DNA from: Streptomyces qinzhouensis | GTDB taxonomy: Bacteria > Actinomycetota > Actinomycetes > Streptomycetales > Streptomycetaceae | Direction of reading: 5' to 3' | NCBI RefSeq assembly: GCF_007856155.1 | Contig: NZ_CP042266.1 | Location: 3,782,001-3,846,000, forward strand | DNA length: 64,000 nt | Shown here: one piece after another, positions 42,457 to 51,399 of the stretch | How positions within the stretch are numbered: the first letter of the stretch is position 1 | How the letters are laid out: the number at the start of each line of letters is the position of its first letter | The notes under the pieces: model-generated | Told to the model about the DNA's origin: nothing | Database searches by the model: none | Seen by the model: only the letters and a program-made list of their open reading frames with translations | Position numbers and translations under genes: made by a program

Positions 42457-43373
42457 CATCCACGGCCGACATGACTCAGCATCCTGATGTCTCCGAGATC
42501 TCCGACCTCACGGAGGGGCTGCTCTCCCCCGCACAGGCTGTCCCGCTGCGGCAGCATCTGGCCGACTGTGAACTGTGCGCGGACATCCGGGCGTCCTTGG
42601 AAGAGATCCGCACTCTGCTGGGGGCCGTCCCCGGCACGCCCCGGATGCCCACCGATGTGGCCGAGCGGATTGATGCCGCACTGGCTGCCGAGGCGCTGCT
42701 GGATGCCGAGCGCCCCGAGCATGTTTCACGTGAAACATCGGCCTCCTCCACGCCCGCCGATCCGGGTGAGAATGCCGCCCCCGGCGCAGTGACCCGCCCG
42801 GCAGGTCATGCTCGCGGCTCCACCGGCCCGGGCCGGACAGCCGCACAGCGCCGCAGGCGCCGGCATTCGGTTCTGGGGGCCATCGTCGGCGTTACCGCCG
42901 TGGGGGTGGGCGTGTTCCTCTTCCAGAGCGGGGACTCCGACAGTGCCCCGTCCCTGAACCGGACCCTCGCCTCCCCCTCGGACCGGCCGAGAGACTATTC
43001 CGCCTCCACACTGGAGACCCGGGTCCGGGATCTGCTCACCCGTCCTGCCACCAGGGAGGACACCGGGACTGCCATGACCGCCGATGAACAGCCGGGCTCA
43101 CCGCCCGCCGGCGTTCCGGGTACGGAACTGGGTGGGCATACCGGAACCGACCCCGAGGTGCCTCCCTGTGTTCAGCAGGGCACCGGCCGTGCCACGACCC
43201 CGATCGCGGTCGAGCAGGGCCGTTATCAGGGTACGGATGCCTATCTCCTGGTCCTTCCTGTCATCGGGGACATCCAGCAGGTCGAGGCGTTCGTCGTCGA
43301 CGCCGGTTGCACGAGCAGCTCGCCCTCGGCCACCGGAAAGCTTCTGCTGACGGACTCCTTCTCCCGCCGCTGA
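42453..43373 (+). CDS. Zinc-binding anti-sigma factor (ZAS type), membrane bound
   Basis: 306 residues, GTG start overlapping the sigM stop codon. The N-terminal anti-sigma domain has the H-x3-C-x2-C motif in RQHLADCELCADI (about residues 31-41). One membrane helix follows at ~147-167 (HSVLGAIVGVTAVGVGVFLF), then an exported domain with two or three Cys (VPPCVQQG, DAGCTSSS). It should hold SigM at the membrane and release it on an outside signal. A parS site lies inside the gene (42723-42736), read as VSRET in the linker between the zinc domain and the membrane helix. Confidence 0.9.
   Translation: MTSTADMTQHPDVSEISDLTEGLLSPAQAVPLRQHLADCELCADIRASLEEIRTLLGAVPGTPRMPTDVAERIDAALAAEALLDAERPEHVSRETSASSTPADPGENAAPGAVTRPAGHARGSTGPGRTAAQRRRRRHSVLGAIVGVTAVGVGVFLFQSGDSDSAPSLNRTLASPSDRPRDYSASTLETRVRDLLTRPATREDTGTAMTADEQPGSPPAGVPGTELGGHTGTDPEVPPCVQQGTGRATTPIAVEQGRYQGTDAYLLVLPVIGDIQQVEAFVVDAGCTSSSPSATGKLLLTDSFSRR
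42723..42736. promoter_or_regulatory. parS site inside the anti-sigma gene
   Basis: Perfect GTTTCACGTGAAAC, translated as Val-Ser-Arg-Glu-Thr in a disordered linker. Confidence 0.95.
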
Positions 43374-43402
43374 CCGTTCCGAGCGCGCTGCGCGTCAGTA
43401 CG

Positions 43403-43428
43403 GGAATGCATCCCCCGTAGGATCCGTT
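43403..43428 (+). promoter_or_regulatory. SigR-type promoter of trxBA
   Basis: GGAAT (43403-43407), an 18-base spacer, then GTT (43426-43428). This is the Streptomyces sigma-R consensus GGAAT-N18-GTT. Its position 68 bases before the trxB start agrees with the known control of trxBA by the thiol-oxidative-stress sigma factor. Confidence 0.85.
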
Positions 43429-43496
43429 GGGTGGGGTGAGAGCCATTGCCCCGGCCAACAGCCAGCAGGCAGCCTGCAGAGACGAGGAAGAGACCC

Positions 43497-44447
43497 GTGA
43501 GCGACGTCCGAAACGTGATCATCATCGGCTCCGGACCCGCCGGTTATACGGCGGCGCTCTACACCGCCCGGGCCTCCCTGAAGCCGCTGGTCTTCGAGGG
43601 AGCCGTGACCGCCGGTGGCGCATTGATGAACACCACCGACGTCGAGAACTTCCCCGGTTTCCGCGACGGCATCATGGGGCCGGACCTCATGGACAATATG
43701 CGGGCCCAGGCCGAGCGCTTCGGTGCCGAACTGATCCCCGACGATGTGGTCTCCGTCGACCTCAGCGGTGAGATCAAGACCGTCACCGACACCGCGGGCA
43801 CCGTCCACCGGGCCAAGGCCGTCATCGTCACCACCGGCTCTCAGCACCGCAAGCTCGGCCTGCCGAACGAGGACGCCCTCTCCGGCCGTGGAGTCTCCTG
43901 GTGCGCCACCTGCGACGGCTTCTTCTTCAAGGACCAGGACATCGCCGTGGTCGGCGGTGGCGACACCGCGATGGAGGAGGCCACCTTCCTCTCCCGGTTC
44001 GCCAAGTCGGTGACGATCGTCCACCGGCGTGACAGCCTGCGGGCCTCGAAGGCCATGCAGGACCGTGCCTTCGCCGACCCGAAGATCAAGTTCGCCTGGG
44101 ACAGTGAGGTGGCGGAGATCCACGGTGACCAGAAGCTCACCGGTCTGACCCTGCGCAACACCAAGACGGGGGAGACCTCCGAGCTGCCGGTCACAGGACT
44201 GTTCATCGCCGTGGGCCACGACCCGCGGACCGAACTGTTCAAGGGCCAGCTCGACCTGGACGACGAGGGGTACCTCAAGGTCGAGGCGCCTTCCACTCGT
44301 ACCAACCTCACCGGCGTCTTCGCCGCGGGCGATGTCGTCGACCACACCTACCGTCAGGCCATCACCGCCGCAGGCACCGGCTGCTCCTCGGCACTGGACG
44401 CCGAGCGTTTCCTTGCCGCGCTGGCCGATGCCGAGAAGTCCAACTGA
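43497..44447 (+). CDS. trxB: Thioredoxin reductase
   Basis: 316 residues from GTG 43497 ([26 protein letters not shown]). The enzyme reduces thioredoxin with NADPH. Visible are the FAD motif [10 protein letters not shown], the redox pair in [10 protein letters not shown], the NADPH motif [18 protein letters not shown] with HRRDSLRA, and the C-terminal [32 protein letters not shown] lies upstream of the start. trxA follows after 73 bases, and a SigR-type promoter precedes. Confidence 0.98.
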   Translation: MSDVRNVIIIGSGPAGYTAALYTARASLKPLVFEGAVTAGGALMNTTDVENFPGFRDGIMGPDLMDNMRAQAERFGAELIPDDVVSVDLSGEIKTVTDTAGTVHRAKAVIVTTGSQHRKLGLPNEDALSGRGVSWCATCDGFFFKDQDIAVVGGGDTAMEEATFLSRFAKSVTIVHRRDSLRASKAMQDRAFADPKIKFAWDSEVAEIHGDQKLTGLTLRNTKTGETSELPVTGLFIAVGHDPRTELFKGQLDLDDEGYLKVEAPSTRTNLTGVFAAGDVVDHTYRQAITAAGTGCSSALDAERFLAALADAEKSN

Positions 44448-44520
44448 CCGGAGCAGACCCCCAAGGTCCGCTCGGGCGCTGCCCTCACCCCCCACCCCAG
44501 ATGATCAAAGGAGGCCCGCC

Positions 44521-44853
44521 GTGGCCGGCGCGCTGAAGAATGTAACGGATGCCACCTTCGAAGAAGAGGTCCTCAAGAGCGACAAGCCCGTTCTGGTGGA
44601 CTTCTGGGCGGCCTGGTGCGGCCCGTGCCGTCAGATCGCGCCGTCCCTTGAGGCCATCGCCGCCGAGCACGGCGACAAGATCGAGGTCGTCAAGCTCAAC
44701 ATCGACGAGAACCCGGCCACCGCTGCCAAGTACGGCGTCATGTCCATCCCGACCCTGAACGTCTACAAGGACGGCGAGGTCGCGCAGACGATCGTCGGTG
44801 CCAAGCCGAAGGCCGCCATCGTTCGCGATCTGGAGAACTTCCTCGGCGAGTGA
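44521..44853 (+). CDS. trxA: Thioredoxin
   Basis: 110 residues from GTG 44521. The active site is WAAWCGPCRQIAPSLE, with the cis-Pro in MSIPTLNVYKDGE. It is the dithiol reductant for ribonucleotide reductase, methionine sulfoxide reductase and other targets. An excellent AAAGGAGG sits eight bases upstream. It forms an operon with trxB and is followed by a parS and a strong hairpin. Confidence 0.98.
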   Translation: MAGALKNVTDATFEEEVLKSDKPVLVDFWAAWCGPCRQIAPSLEAIAAEHGDKIEVVKLNIDENPATAAKYGVMSIPTLNVYKDGEVAQTIVGAKPKAAIVRDLENFLGE

Positions 44854-44872
44854 ACGGCGCTCAGGCGCCCAT

Positions 44873-44886
44873 GTTTCACGTGAAAC
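44873..44886. promoter_or_regulatory. parS site after trxA
   Basis: Perfect GTTTCACGTGAAAC with flanks that extend the palindrome to 20 bp (44870-44889), directly before the terminator. Confidence 0.95.
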
Positions 44887-44890
44887 ATGA

Positions 44891-44922
44891 CGGAGGGCCC
44901 ACCCCATCGGGTGGGCCCTCCG
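44891..44922. terminator. Bidirectional terminator between trxA and the GNAT gene
   Basis: CGGAGGGCCCACCC (44891-44904) pairs perfectly with GGGTGGGCCCTCCG (44909-44922) across a 4-base loop, between convergent genes. Confidence 0.9.
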
Positions 44923-44934
44923 TTGTTCGTCAGG

Positions 44935-45552
44935 TCAGAGCGGTCGCAGTACCGGCTCCTTCTGTACCGCACCGAGCAGCCGGTCCAGCGCCTGTTCGAC
45001 GTCCTCTTTCCAGGAGAGCGTGTTTCTCAGTTCCAGCCTCAGCCGCGGATACGAGAAGTGCGGGCGGACCGTCTTGAACCCCACTGCGGTCAGATGGTCG
45101 GCCGGGAGGAGGCAGGCGGGCTCCTGCCAGCGGGCATCGCCGAAGGCCTCGATGGCTTTGAAGCCCCGGCGCAGTACATCCTTCGCGACGGTCTGCACCA
45201 GGACCCGGCCGAGCCCCTGCCCCTGAAACCCCGGGTTGACCCAGGACATCATCAGCTGGACGGCGTCCGGTGATACCGGACTGGTCGGGAAGGCCAGAGA
45301 GCGTGGCACATAGGCCGGCGGGGCGTAGAGAACGAAACCGACCGCAGCCTCATCGACATAGACGACCCGGCCACAGGATCCCCACTCCAACAAGACCGCG
45401 GAGATCCATGCCTCTTTCTCCAGCTCGGGCCGGCCCGCCTTCACCGCGGCATCACCGCTGACCGAATCCAGCTCCCAGAAGACACAGGAACGGCAGCGCT
45501 TGGGGAGGTCCGACAGATTGTCCAGGGTGAGGGGTACCAGCCGACGCCCCAT
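44935..45552 (-). CDS. GNAT-family protein with N-terminal Cys motif
   Basis: 205 residues. The GNAT core includes VQLMMSWVNPGFQGQGLGRVLVQTVAKDVLRRGFKAIEAFGD, with the acetyl-CoA loop GFQGQGLG. Ahead of it is KRCRSCVFWELD (about residues 18-29), a Cys-x2-Cys next to Phe-Trp-Glu, suggesting a metal or redox site. No specific substrate can be inferred. It lies 48 bases downstream of parB on the same strand and converges on trxA, matching S. coelicolor SCO3888 in position (from memory). It may be co-transcribed with parAB. Confidence 0.82.
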   Translation of the reverse strand: MGRRLVPLTLDNLSDLPKRCRSCVFWELDSVSGDAAVKAGRPELEKEAWISAVLLEWGSCGRVVYVDEAAVGFVLYAPPAYVPRSLAFPTSPVSPDAVQLMMSWVNPGFQGQGLGRVLVQTVAKDVLRRGFKAIEAFGDARWQEPACLLPADHLTAVGFKTVRPHFSYPRLRLELRNTLSWKEDVEQALDRLLGAVQKEPVLRPL

Positions 45553-45579
45553 AGAGGCCGCTCCTCCGTTCTGTCCCCG

Positions 45580-45596
45580 GCCGCCCGGCGGGCGGC
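45580..45596 (-). terminator. Possible hairpin after parB
   Basis: GCCGCCCG (45580-45587) and CGGGCGGC (45589-45596) are complementary almost without a loop, so only the outer pairs can form. It begins five bases beyond the parB stop codon and is weak as a terminator. Confidence 0.35.
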
Positions 45597-45600
45597 AGCC

Positions 45601-46698
45601 TCAGTCGTCGCCGTCCTGGCCGCCCTGGACGAGCCCCCGCTCCAGAACTCGGTCCTCACCGGGGGCGAGGGTGCCGAGGATGCGCTCCAGATCCTCCATC
45701 GAGGCGAACTCGACGACGATCTTTCCCCGCTTCTGGCCCAGATCGACCTTCACCCTGGTCTCGAAGCGGTCCGAGAGCCGGGAGGCGAGATCGGTCAGTG
45801 CGGGGGAGACCCGGGCACCGGCGCGGGGACCCTTCTTGGGCTTGACCGTGCTCTTGGGGTCGGAGCCGAGCAGGGTGACGATCTCTTCGACCGAACGCAC
45901 CGACAGTCCTTCGGCCACGATCCGACGGGCCAGCCGGTCCTGCTCCTCGTGGTCCTCCACCGACAACAGGGCGCGGGCATGTCCGGCCGTCAGCACTCCG
46001 GCGGCCACCCGCCGCTGAACCGTCGGGGCCAGCTTCAGCAGCCGCAGCGTGTTGGAGACCTGAGGGCGCGAACGCCCGATCCGGTCGGCGAGCTGATCGT
46101 GGGTGCAGCTGAAGTCCCTCAGCAACTGGTCGTAAGCAGCAGCTTCTTCCAGCGGATTGAGCTGGGCGCGGTGGAGGTTCTCCAGCAGCGCGTCCAGCAG
46201 CAGCTTGTCGTCCTCCGTCTCCCGGACGATCGCGGGGATCCGCTCCAGTCCGGCCTCACGGCAGGCTCGCCAGCGACGCTCACCCATGATGAGCTCAAAG
46301 CGCTCCGGGCCGGTCTGCCGGACGACGACCGGCTGAAGCAGTCCGACCTCCTTGATGGAGGTGACCAGCTCGGCCAGGGCGTCCTCGTCGAAGATCTCAC
46401 GAGGCTGCTGCGGATTGGGGGTAATCGCATCCAGCAGCACTTCGGCGAAGTGGGCACCGGAAGGCGTCACCAGTGCGGATGTCTCCTCGGGCCCGGTGGA
46501 GCCGATGGTGGCATCAGGAGCAACGGCCGCCGGCGGCAGAGTGGTCACCTTCGCCGCCGCGATACCACGCTGTTCGGTCAGCACCGGAATCGTCCCGGGT
46601 GATCCCAGCACGGAACCGGAAGAAGCCGGCCTTTCCTGGGGAGCGCCAGGGATCAGGGCACCGAGCCCACGACCCAACCCTCTACGTCGCTCGCTCAC
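45601..46698 (-). CDS. parB: Chromosome-partitioning protein ParB
   Basis: 365 residues from GTG 46698, overlapping the parA stop codon (GTGA). ParB binds parS and spreads along DNA as a CTP-dependent clamp, gathering origins into a segregation complex. The N-terminal ParA-contact motif [14 protein letters not shown] opens the protein. The CTP-binding domain is around residues 85-150 ([46 protein letters not shown]). The parS-reading helix-turn-helix is in [24 protein letters not shown], and the C-terminal dimerisation zipper closes it. Confidence 0.98.
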   Translation of the reverse strand: MSERRRGLGRGLGALIPGAPQERPASSGSVLGSPGTIPVLTEQRGIAAAKVTTLPPAAVAPDATIGSTGPEETSALVTPSGAHFAEVLLDAITPNPQQPREIFDEDALAELVTSIKEVGLLQPVVVRQTGPERFELIMGERRWRACREAGLERIPAIVRETEDDKLLLDALLENLHRAQLNPLEEAAAYDQLLRDFSCTHDQLADRIGRSRPQVSNTLRLLKLAPTVQRRVAAGVLTAGHARALLSVEDHEEQDRLARRIVAEGLSVRSVEEIVTLLGSDPKSTVKPKKGPRAGARVSPALTDLASRLSDRFETRVKVDLGQKRGKIVVEFASMEDLERILGTLAPGEDRVLERGLVQGGQDGDD

Positions 46699-47771
46699 TG
46701 GATCCCCTCCGAGATGTTCTGCCGGCTGTTCTCTGTGCCCACATGGGCGTTGTGCGGGTCGTACTGAAGGCCCACCCCGCGCAGGGCGATCTCACGGGCC
46801 GCTTCCAGATAGGACAGAGCCCCGCTGGAGCCCGGGTCGTAGGTCAGCACTGTCTGCCCATAGCTCGGAGCCTCCGAGATCCGGACGGACCGCGGAATGT
46901 TGGTCCGCAGCACCTCCTCACCGAAGTGGCTGCGGACTTCGTCGGCCACCTGGGAGGCAAGCCGGGTCCGGCCGTCGTACATGGTGAGAAGGATCGTCGA
47001 CACATGGAGCGTGGGATTGAGATGCCCCCGCACCAGATCCACGTTCCGCAGCAACTGGCCCAGCCCCTCCAGTGCGTAGTACTCGCACTGGATAGGGATC
47101 AGCACCTCGGCGCCGGCGACCAGGGCATTGACCGTCAGCAGACCGAGCGACGGCGGACAGTCGATGAGGATGTAGTCCAGCGGCTGCTCATAGGCCTGGA
47201 TCGCCCGCTGAAGTCTGCTCTCCCGCGCCACCAGCGACACCAGTTCGATCTCCGCACCGGCGAGATCGATCGTGGCGGGGGCGCAGAAGAGTCCTTCGAC
47301 GTCCGGAACCGGCTGGACCACCTCCGAGAGCGGTTTGCTCTCCACCAGAACGTCGTAAATCGAGGGGACCTCGGCGTGATGGTCGATGCCCAGTGCTGTG
47401 GAGGCATTGCCCTGGGGGTCGAGGTCGACCACCAGCACACGGGCGCCGTGCAAGGCGAGGGAGGCGGCCAGATTGACCGTGGAGGTGGTCTTGCCCACCC
47501 CACCCTTCTGGTTGGCGACCACCATGATCCGGGTCTGCTCCGGCCGGGGCAGACCTTCACCGGCCCGTCCCAGTGCCTGGACGGCAAGCTGGGCAGCTCG
47601 ACCGATGGGGGTGTCATCCATCGGGGCCGGTGTTTCACGTGAAACATCGTCTCCGGGCGACTCGGTACGGGGACCGGGGACCGGATCGGTCATCGGTCCC
47701 GCGATGTTTGCGTCGGACCGCAAGGATTCACTCTCCTCGACTTCAGGCTCGCGATGAACAGAGCCTGCCAT
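46695..47771 (-). CDS. parA: Chromosome-partitioning ATPase ParA
   Basis: 358 residues. The deviant Walker A is [17 protein letters not shown] (about residue 105), followed by [16 protein letters not shown] and [17 protein letters not shown]. In Streptomyces ParA assembles along aerial hyphae and aligns ParB complexes before septation. The first ~95 residues are a non-conserved acidic extension containing a parS site read as VSRET. Start [11 protein letters not shown] at 47771 is chosen because the upstream frame is low quality, although no clear ribosome-binding site precedes it; MTDPVPGP at 47693 is another option. It forms an operon with parB. Confidence 0.95.
   Translation of the reverse strand: MAGSVHREPEVEESESLRSDANIAGPMTDPVPGPRTESPGDDVSRETPAPMDDTPIGRAAQLAVQALGRAGEGLPRPEQTRIMVVANQKGGVGKTTSTVNLAASLALHGARVLVVDLDPQGNASTALGIDHHAEVPSIYDVLVESKPLSEVVQPVPDVEGLFCAPATIDLAGAEIELVSLVARESRLQRAIQAYEQPLDYILIDCPPSLGLLTVNALVAGAEVLIPIQCEYYALEGLGQLLRNVDLVRGHLNPTLHVSTILLTMYDGRTRLASQVADEVRSHFGEEVLRTNIPRSVRISEAPSYGQTVLTYDPGSSGALSYLEAAREIALRGVGLQYDPHNAHVGTENSRQNISEGIQ
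47632..47645. promoter_or_regulatory. parS site inside parA
   Basis: Perfect GTTTCACGTGAAAC in the N-terminal extension of ParA, read as Val-Ser-Arg-Glu-Thr. Confidence 0.95.
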
Positions 47772-47920
47772 GCTTTCGGGGTCATGAACCAGCGAGGCCC
47801 GTGCTTCTGTGGATGAATCCACCTCTGTGGACAACTTCGTGACCCCTGCGAGGGGTCTCCGGTTCCGAATCGGGGCGGCGGCACGCCCGCGGCTGATGAT
47901 TCCGTGCAGCAGTGAGCGAT

Positions 47921-47934
47921 GTTTCACGTGAAAC
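47921..47934. promoter_or_regulatory. parS site upstream of parA
   Basis: Perfect GTTTCACGTGAAAC in the 226-bp rsmG-parA gap, 150 bases before the parA start codon, in the expected promoter region. Confidence 0.95.
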
Positions 47935-47997
47935 ACGATGCCCGGACCGCGGAGCGGCGCCCGGCCGACACTCCGGCATACGTACGTACGGGAGCCC

Positions 47998-48723
47998 TCA
48001 GCGACGCCGTCGGGTGCGGCTGGTGCGGGCGGCCTTGGCACGCTTCGCCGCGAATCGCACGCCACCGGGGCTCTCTCCGACCTCCACCCGAACCACGGTG
48101 GAAAGCGGGTCGACCAGACCCTCACCGACCTGGAGCACGGATGTCTCCACCACACCGAGCTTGCTCAGTGCGGCACGGGCTCCGCGCAGCTCCTCCTCGG
48201 CGGTATCACCCTTGAGCGCCAGCATCTCGCCGTAAGGACGGAGCAACGGAACACCCCAGCCGGCCAGCCGGTCGAGAGGGGCTACCGCCCGGGCCGTCAC
48301 CACATGGACCGGGGGCACCGACCCGAGCACTTCCTCGGCCCGGCCCCGGACGACGGTCACATGATCGAGGCCCAGCAGTTCGACGACTTCCTGGAGGAAG
48401 TTGGTACGCCGCAGCAGCGGCTCCAGCAGGGTGATCTTCAGATCGGGGCGGACCAGTGCCAGCGGGATACCGGGCAGACCTGCTCCCGACCCCACATCGC
48501 AGACCGTGACACCCTCCGGCACCACTTCGGAGAGCACCGCGCAGTTCAGCAGATGGCGCTCCCACAACCGGGGCACCTCGCGGGGGCCGATCAGACCGCG
48601 CTTGACCCCGGCATCGGCCAGCAGCTCCGCATAGCGCACGGCTTCCGGAAAGTACTCTCCGAAGACCCTTCGCGCCGCTTCGGGCGCCTGGGGAAGCTCC
48701 GCTGCCTCCGTCACGGGAACCAT
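47998..48723 (-). CDS. rsmG: 16S rRNA (guanine-N7) methyltransferase RsmG (GidB)
   Basis: 241 residues. RsmG methylates G527 of 16S rRNA (E. coli numbering) with SAM; loss gives low-level streptomycin resistance. The SAM site is VTVCDVGSGAGLPGIPLALVRPDLKITLLEPLLRRTNFLQEV. The lead-in AELLADAGVKRGLIGPREVPRLWERHLLNCAVLSE and VVTARAVAPLDRLAGWGVPLLRPYGEMLALKG are standard. ATG 48723 (MVPVTEAAEL) is preferred; GTG 48738 would add five residues. The C-terminus is unusually basic (AAKRAKAARTSRTRRRR). Confidence 0.96.
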   Translation of the reverse strand: MVPVTEAAELPQAPEAARRVFGEYFPEAVRYAELLADAGVKRGLIGPREVPRLWERHLLNCAVLSEVVPEGVTVCDVGSGAGLPGIPLALVRPDLKITLLEPLLRRTNFLQEVVELLGLDHVTVVRGRAEEVLGSVPPVHVVTARAVAPLDRLAGWGVPLLRPYGEMLALKGDTAEEELRGARAALSKLGVVETSVLQVGEGLVDPLSTVVRVEVGESPGGVRFAAKRAKAARTSRTRRRR

Positions 48724-48784
48724 CCTTCCGTACCGCACTATCGCTTCGTGGACCGTGGTGGCTGACTATCAGGCTGACAAAGAT

Positions 48785-48813
48785 CGGCCCCGTCTGCGCT
48801 ACAGACGGGGCCG
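48785..48813 (-). terminator. Terminator of the rpmH-to-jag gene string
   Basis: CGGCCCCGTCTG (48785-48796) pairs perfectly with CAGACGGGGCCG (48802-48813), 16 bases beyond the jag stop codon. It separates this transcript from rsmG-parAB. Confidence 0.85.
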
Positions 48814-48828
48814 AGGGAACGATCGGAG

Positions 48829-49341
48829 TCAGGCGGGGAGGACGACGACGAAGCGCTGCGGCTCCTCGCCCTCCGACTCACTGCGCAGACCCGCCGCGGC
48901 GACCGCGTCATGCACAACCTTGCGCTCGAACGGCGTCATCGGCTGGAGCTTCACCGGCTCACCGGTGCTCTTCACCTCGTCGGCGGCCTTGGCACCGAGC
49001 TCGGCGAGCTCGGTGCGCTTCTTCGCCCGGAAGCCCGCGATGTCCAGCATCAGCCGGCTGCGGTCCCCGGTCTCGCGGTGCACGGCGAGGCGGGTCAGCT
49101 CCTGGAGAGCTTCCAGAACCTCGCCGTCCCGTCCCACCAGCTTCTGAAGGTCGCGGCCGCCCGATTCACTGATGATCGAGACAGCGGCCCGGTCGGCCTC
49201 GACGTCCATGTCGATGTCGCCGTCGAGATCGGCGATGTCGAGCAGACCCTCAAGGTAGTCGGCGGCGATCTCCCCCTCCTGCTCAAGGCGGGTCAGGGTG
49301 TCGCCTTCCTCGGCGGCGGCGGGGATGGTGCCTTCCGTCAC
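48829..49341 (-). CDS. jag: Jag/KhpB RNA-binding protein (KH-R3H)
   Basis: 170 residues from GTG 49341 with AAGGAG eight bases upstream. It is a single-stranded nucleic-acid binding protein usually encoded next to yidC. The KH-like domain is at ~40-95 (DLQKLVGRDGEVLEALQELTRLAVHRETGDRSRLMLDIAGFRAKKR). The R3H domain follows, with EPVKLQPMTPFERKVVHDAVAAAGLRSESEGEEPQRFVVVLP. In firmicutes homologues affect cell elongation; the role in Streptomyces is unproven. Confidence 0.95.
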   Translation of the reverse strand: MTEGTIPAAAEEGDTLTRLEQEGEIAADYLEGLLDIADLDGDIDMDVEADRAAVSIISESGGRDLQKLVGRDGEVLEALQELTRLAVHRETGDRSRLMLDIAGFRAKKRTELAELGAKAADEVKSTGEPVKLQPMTPFERKVVHDAVAAAGLRSESEGEEPQRFVVVLPA

Positions 49342-49357
49342 GGATGGACTCCTTCTA

Positions 49358-50629
49358 CTACTTCTTGGACGACGGGTGCTTGGGGCGCTGCGGGCCCTTG
49401 CGCTGTCCGGACTTGGGCTGCTGACGGCCCGAGTTGGCCCGGGGCTGCTTGGACTTGGCGCTCTGCGACGAATCCTTCCGGAGCGAGGGCTTCGACTCTG
49501 CGTCGTCGGAGCCGGATTCGTCCTCGGTCTCCTCCTTGCCCGCGGGCTGCTGGGCACTGGTGGACTGACGCTGGGACTTGCTCTGCCGCTTCGGCTGCTG
49601 GCGCCGGGTGGTGCCGCCCTCGGTCTCGGTCTCGACGGTCTCGCTCTTCGCGATCGAGCCGTCCGCCTGGGCGGCGAATCCGGCCTTGGCCAGACCGGTG
49701 ATGAACTTGCGCTCGTTGTCGTTGCGGTCCGAGCCCTTGGCGACGAGGGCCTGGACGACCTTGCGACGACGGCGGGAGCTGATCTCACCACGGTGCGTGG
49801 CGGTCTTCAGCAGCCGGGTGAGGTACTGGTCCTGAGCCTTGCTGCCCGGCGTCGGGTTCTGGTTGATCACGTACATCTGCTGACCCATGGTCCAGACGTT
49901 GGTGGTCAGCCAGTAGACGAGGACACCGACGGGGAAGTTGATGCCCATGACCGCGAAGATCACCGGGAAGATGTACATCAGCATCTTCTGCTGCTGCATG
50001 TACGGGGTCTTCACCGTCAGGTCGACGTTCTTCTGCATGAGCTGGCGCTGCGTGTAGAACTGCGACGCCGACATCAGAATGATCATGATCGCGGTGACAA
50101 CACGCACATCGGTCAGCGAGGCCTGCAGTGCCTCGACCTTCTCGGTGCTGTCCGTGAACTTGGCCGCCAGCGGGGCGCCGAAGATATGCGCCTGCCGGGC
50201 ACTTGCCAGCAGCGGCTCGTTGATGACACCGACGACATCACCGGATGCGATCTTGGAGAGCACGTAGTAGAGCGCGAAGAAGAACGGCGACTGCGCGAGG
50301 ATGGGCAGACACGAGGAGAGCGGGTTGGTACCCGTCTCCTTGTACAGCTTCATCATCTCTTCGGACTGACGCTGCCGGTCGTTCTTGTAGCGCTCCTGGA
50401 TGGCCTTCATCTTCGGCTGGAGCGCCTGCATGTTCCGCATCGACTTGATCTGCTTCACGAAGAGCGGGATCAGGCAGATACGGATGAGGACCACCAGCGA
50501 CACGATGGACAGTCCCCAGGCCCAGCCCGTGTCGGGGCCGAAGATCGCCCCGTAGAGCTTGTGGAACTGGACGATGATCCACGAGACGGGCGTGGTGATA
50601 AAACTGAAGAGACTGGCAATCGTGTCCAC
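49358..50629 (-). CDS. yidC: Membrane protein insertase YidC
   Basis: 423 residues, GTG start at 50629. YidC/Oxa1 inserts and folds membrane proteins alone or with SecYEG. The core has five membrane helices ([22 protein letters not shown] at the N-terminus; [66 protein letters not shown]; and [52 protein letters not shown]). The last ~150 residues are a highly charged, disordered Lys/Arg/Gln/Ser tail that may contact ribosomes. Start is four bases from the yidD stop. Confidence 0.97.
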   Translation of the reverse strand: MDTIASLFSFITTPVSWIIVQFHKLYGAIFGPDTGWAWGLSIVSLVVLIRICLIPLFVKQIKSMRNMQALQPKMKAIQERYKNDRQRQSEEMMKLYKETGTNPLSSCLPILAQSPFFFALYYVLSKIASGDVVGVINEPLLASARQAHIFGAPLAAKFTDSTEKVEALQASLTDVRVVTAIMIILMSASQFYTQRQLMQKNVDLTVKTPYMQQQKMLMYIFPVIFAVMGINFPVGVLVYWLTTNVWTMGQQMYVINQNPTPGSKAQDQYLTRLLKTATHRGEISSRRRRKVVQALVAKGSDRNDNERKFITGLAKAGFAAQADGSIAKSETVETETEGGTTRRQQPKRQSKSQRQSTSAQQPAGKEETEDESGSDDAESKPSLRKDSSQSAKSKQPRANSGRQQPKSGQRKGPQRPKHPSSKK

Positions 50630-50632
50630 TAA

Positions 50633-51013
50633 TCAGGCTCCTTGAGCTTTGGGCGAGGTCTCTGCGGCCGGACTCGGGGGTGCGGATTCCCCTCCCGACG
50701 GCACCGAAGGCTCTCCGGAACCGTGCCCGCCCTCCGTACCGGCATGGGCGTCCTTGCCCCGCAGGGCATTGCGCAGCATCTCGTGCCACCGTGGACGCTT
50801 CCGCGGGGGCACATGATCCACTCCGCCCGGTGACCACGGATTGCACCGCAGGATCCGCCAGGCGGTGAGCACCGTGCCTTTCACCGCACCGTGCCGGTCG
50901 ATGGCCGTGAACCCATAGTGGGAACACGACGGGTAGTACCGGCAGACGGGCCCCAGCATGGGGCTGATCGTCCACTGGTACAGCTTGATCAGAGCCAGCA
51001 GCGGGTACTTCAT
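50633..51013 (-). CDS. yidD: Membrane protein insertion factor YidD
   Basis: 126 residues; the conserved part is residues 1-80: [24 protein letters not shown] and [18 protein letters not shown] sequence (here [22 protein letters not shown]), with three conserved Cys. It assists YidC-dependent insertion. A Pro/Gly/Ser-rich tail of ~45 residues is extra. The ATG overlaps the rnpA stop codon (ATGA). Confidence 0.95.
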   Translation of the reverse strand: MKYPLLALIKLYQWTISPMLGPVCRYYPSCSHYGFTAIDRHGAVKGTVLTAWRILRCNPWSPGGVDHVPPRKRPRWHEMLRNALRGKDAHAGTEGGHGSGEPSVPSGGESAPPSPAAETSPKAQGA

Positions 51014-51381
51014 CGCGCGCCCCCTCCCAGGAGCCGCTGAAAGGCGGCGTCCAGGTCCCGGGCCAACTGTGCGTGATCGGCGTCGCCCGCTCCGGGCAGC
51101 GCCCGTACGACCACCAGGCTACCGGCGGGAAGCTCGGCAAGCCGGTCGCGTATCAGATGCCGCAGCCTGCGCTTGACCTTGTTACGCACCACCGCGCCAC
51201 CCACTGCCTTGCTCACGACGAAACCCGCACACGTCGGGGGAGCGCTCTCCCCAGGCGCGTGCGGGTCCGGTGAACCGCTGCGTAGATGGACGACGAGAAG
51301 CGGGCGTCCGGCCCTGCGCCCTCGTCGTACCGCGGCCGCGAAGTCCTCGCGCCGCCTCAGCCGATTCTCGGTAGGCAGCAC
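51010..51381 (-). CDS. rnpA: Ribonuclease P protein component
   Basis: 123 residues from GTG 51381. RnpA helps the RNA subunit of RNase P bind tRNA precursors. It opens with [24 protein letters not shown]; the RNR signature is [18 protein letters not shown]. It follows rpmH by 18 bases in the universal rpmH-rnpA-yidD-yidC order. The RNA subunit gene is not in this window. Confidence 0.96.
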   Translation of the reverse strand: MLPTENRLRRREDFAAAVRRGRRAGRPLLVVHLRSGSPDPHAPGESAPPTCAGFVVSKAVGGAVVRNKVKRRLRHLIRDRLAELPAGSLVVVRALPGAGDADHAQLARDLDAAFQRLLGGGAR

Positions 51382-51399
51382 GTCATGACCTGTAAGCGA

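Noticed and set aside
47772..48155. ParA starting at 48155 with 128 extra residues
   Set aside because: The extra sequence overlaps rsmG and reads through parS as FHVKH; composition is shadow-like. ATG 47771 is preferred.
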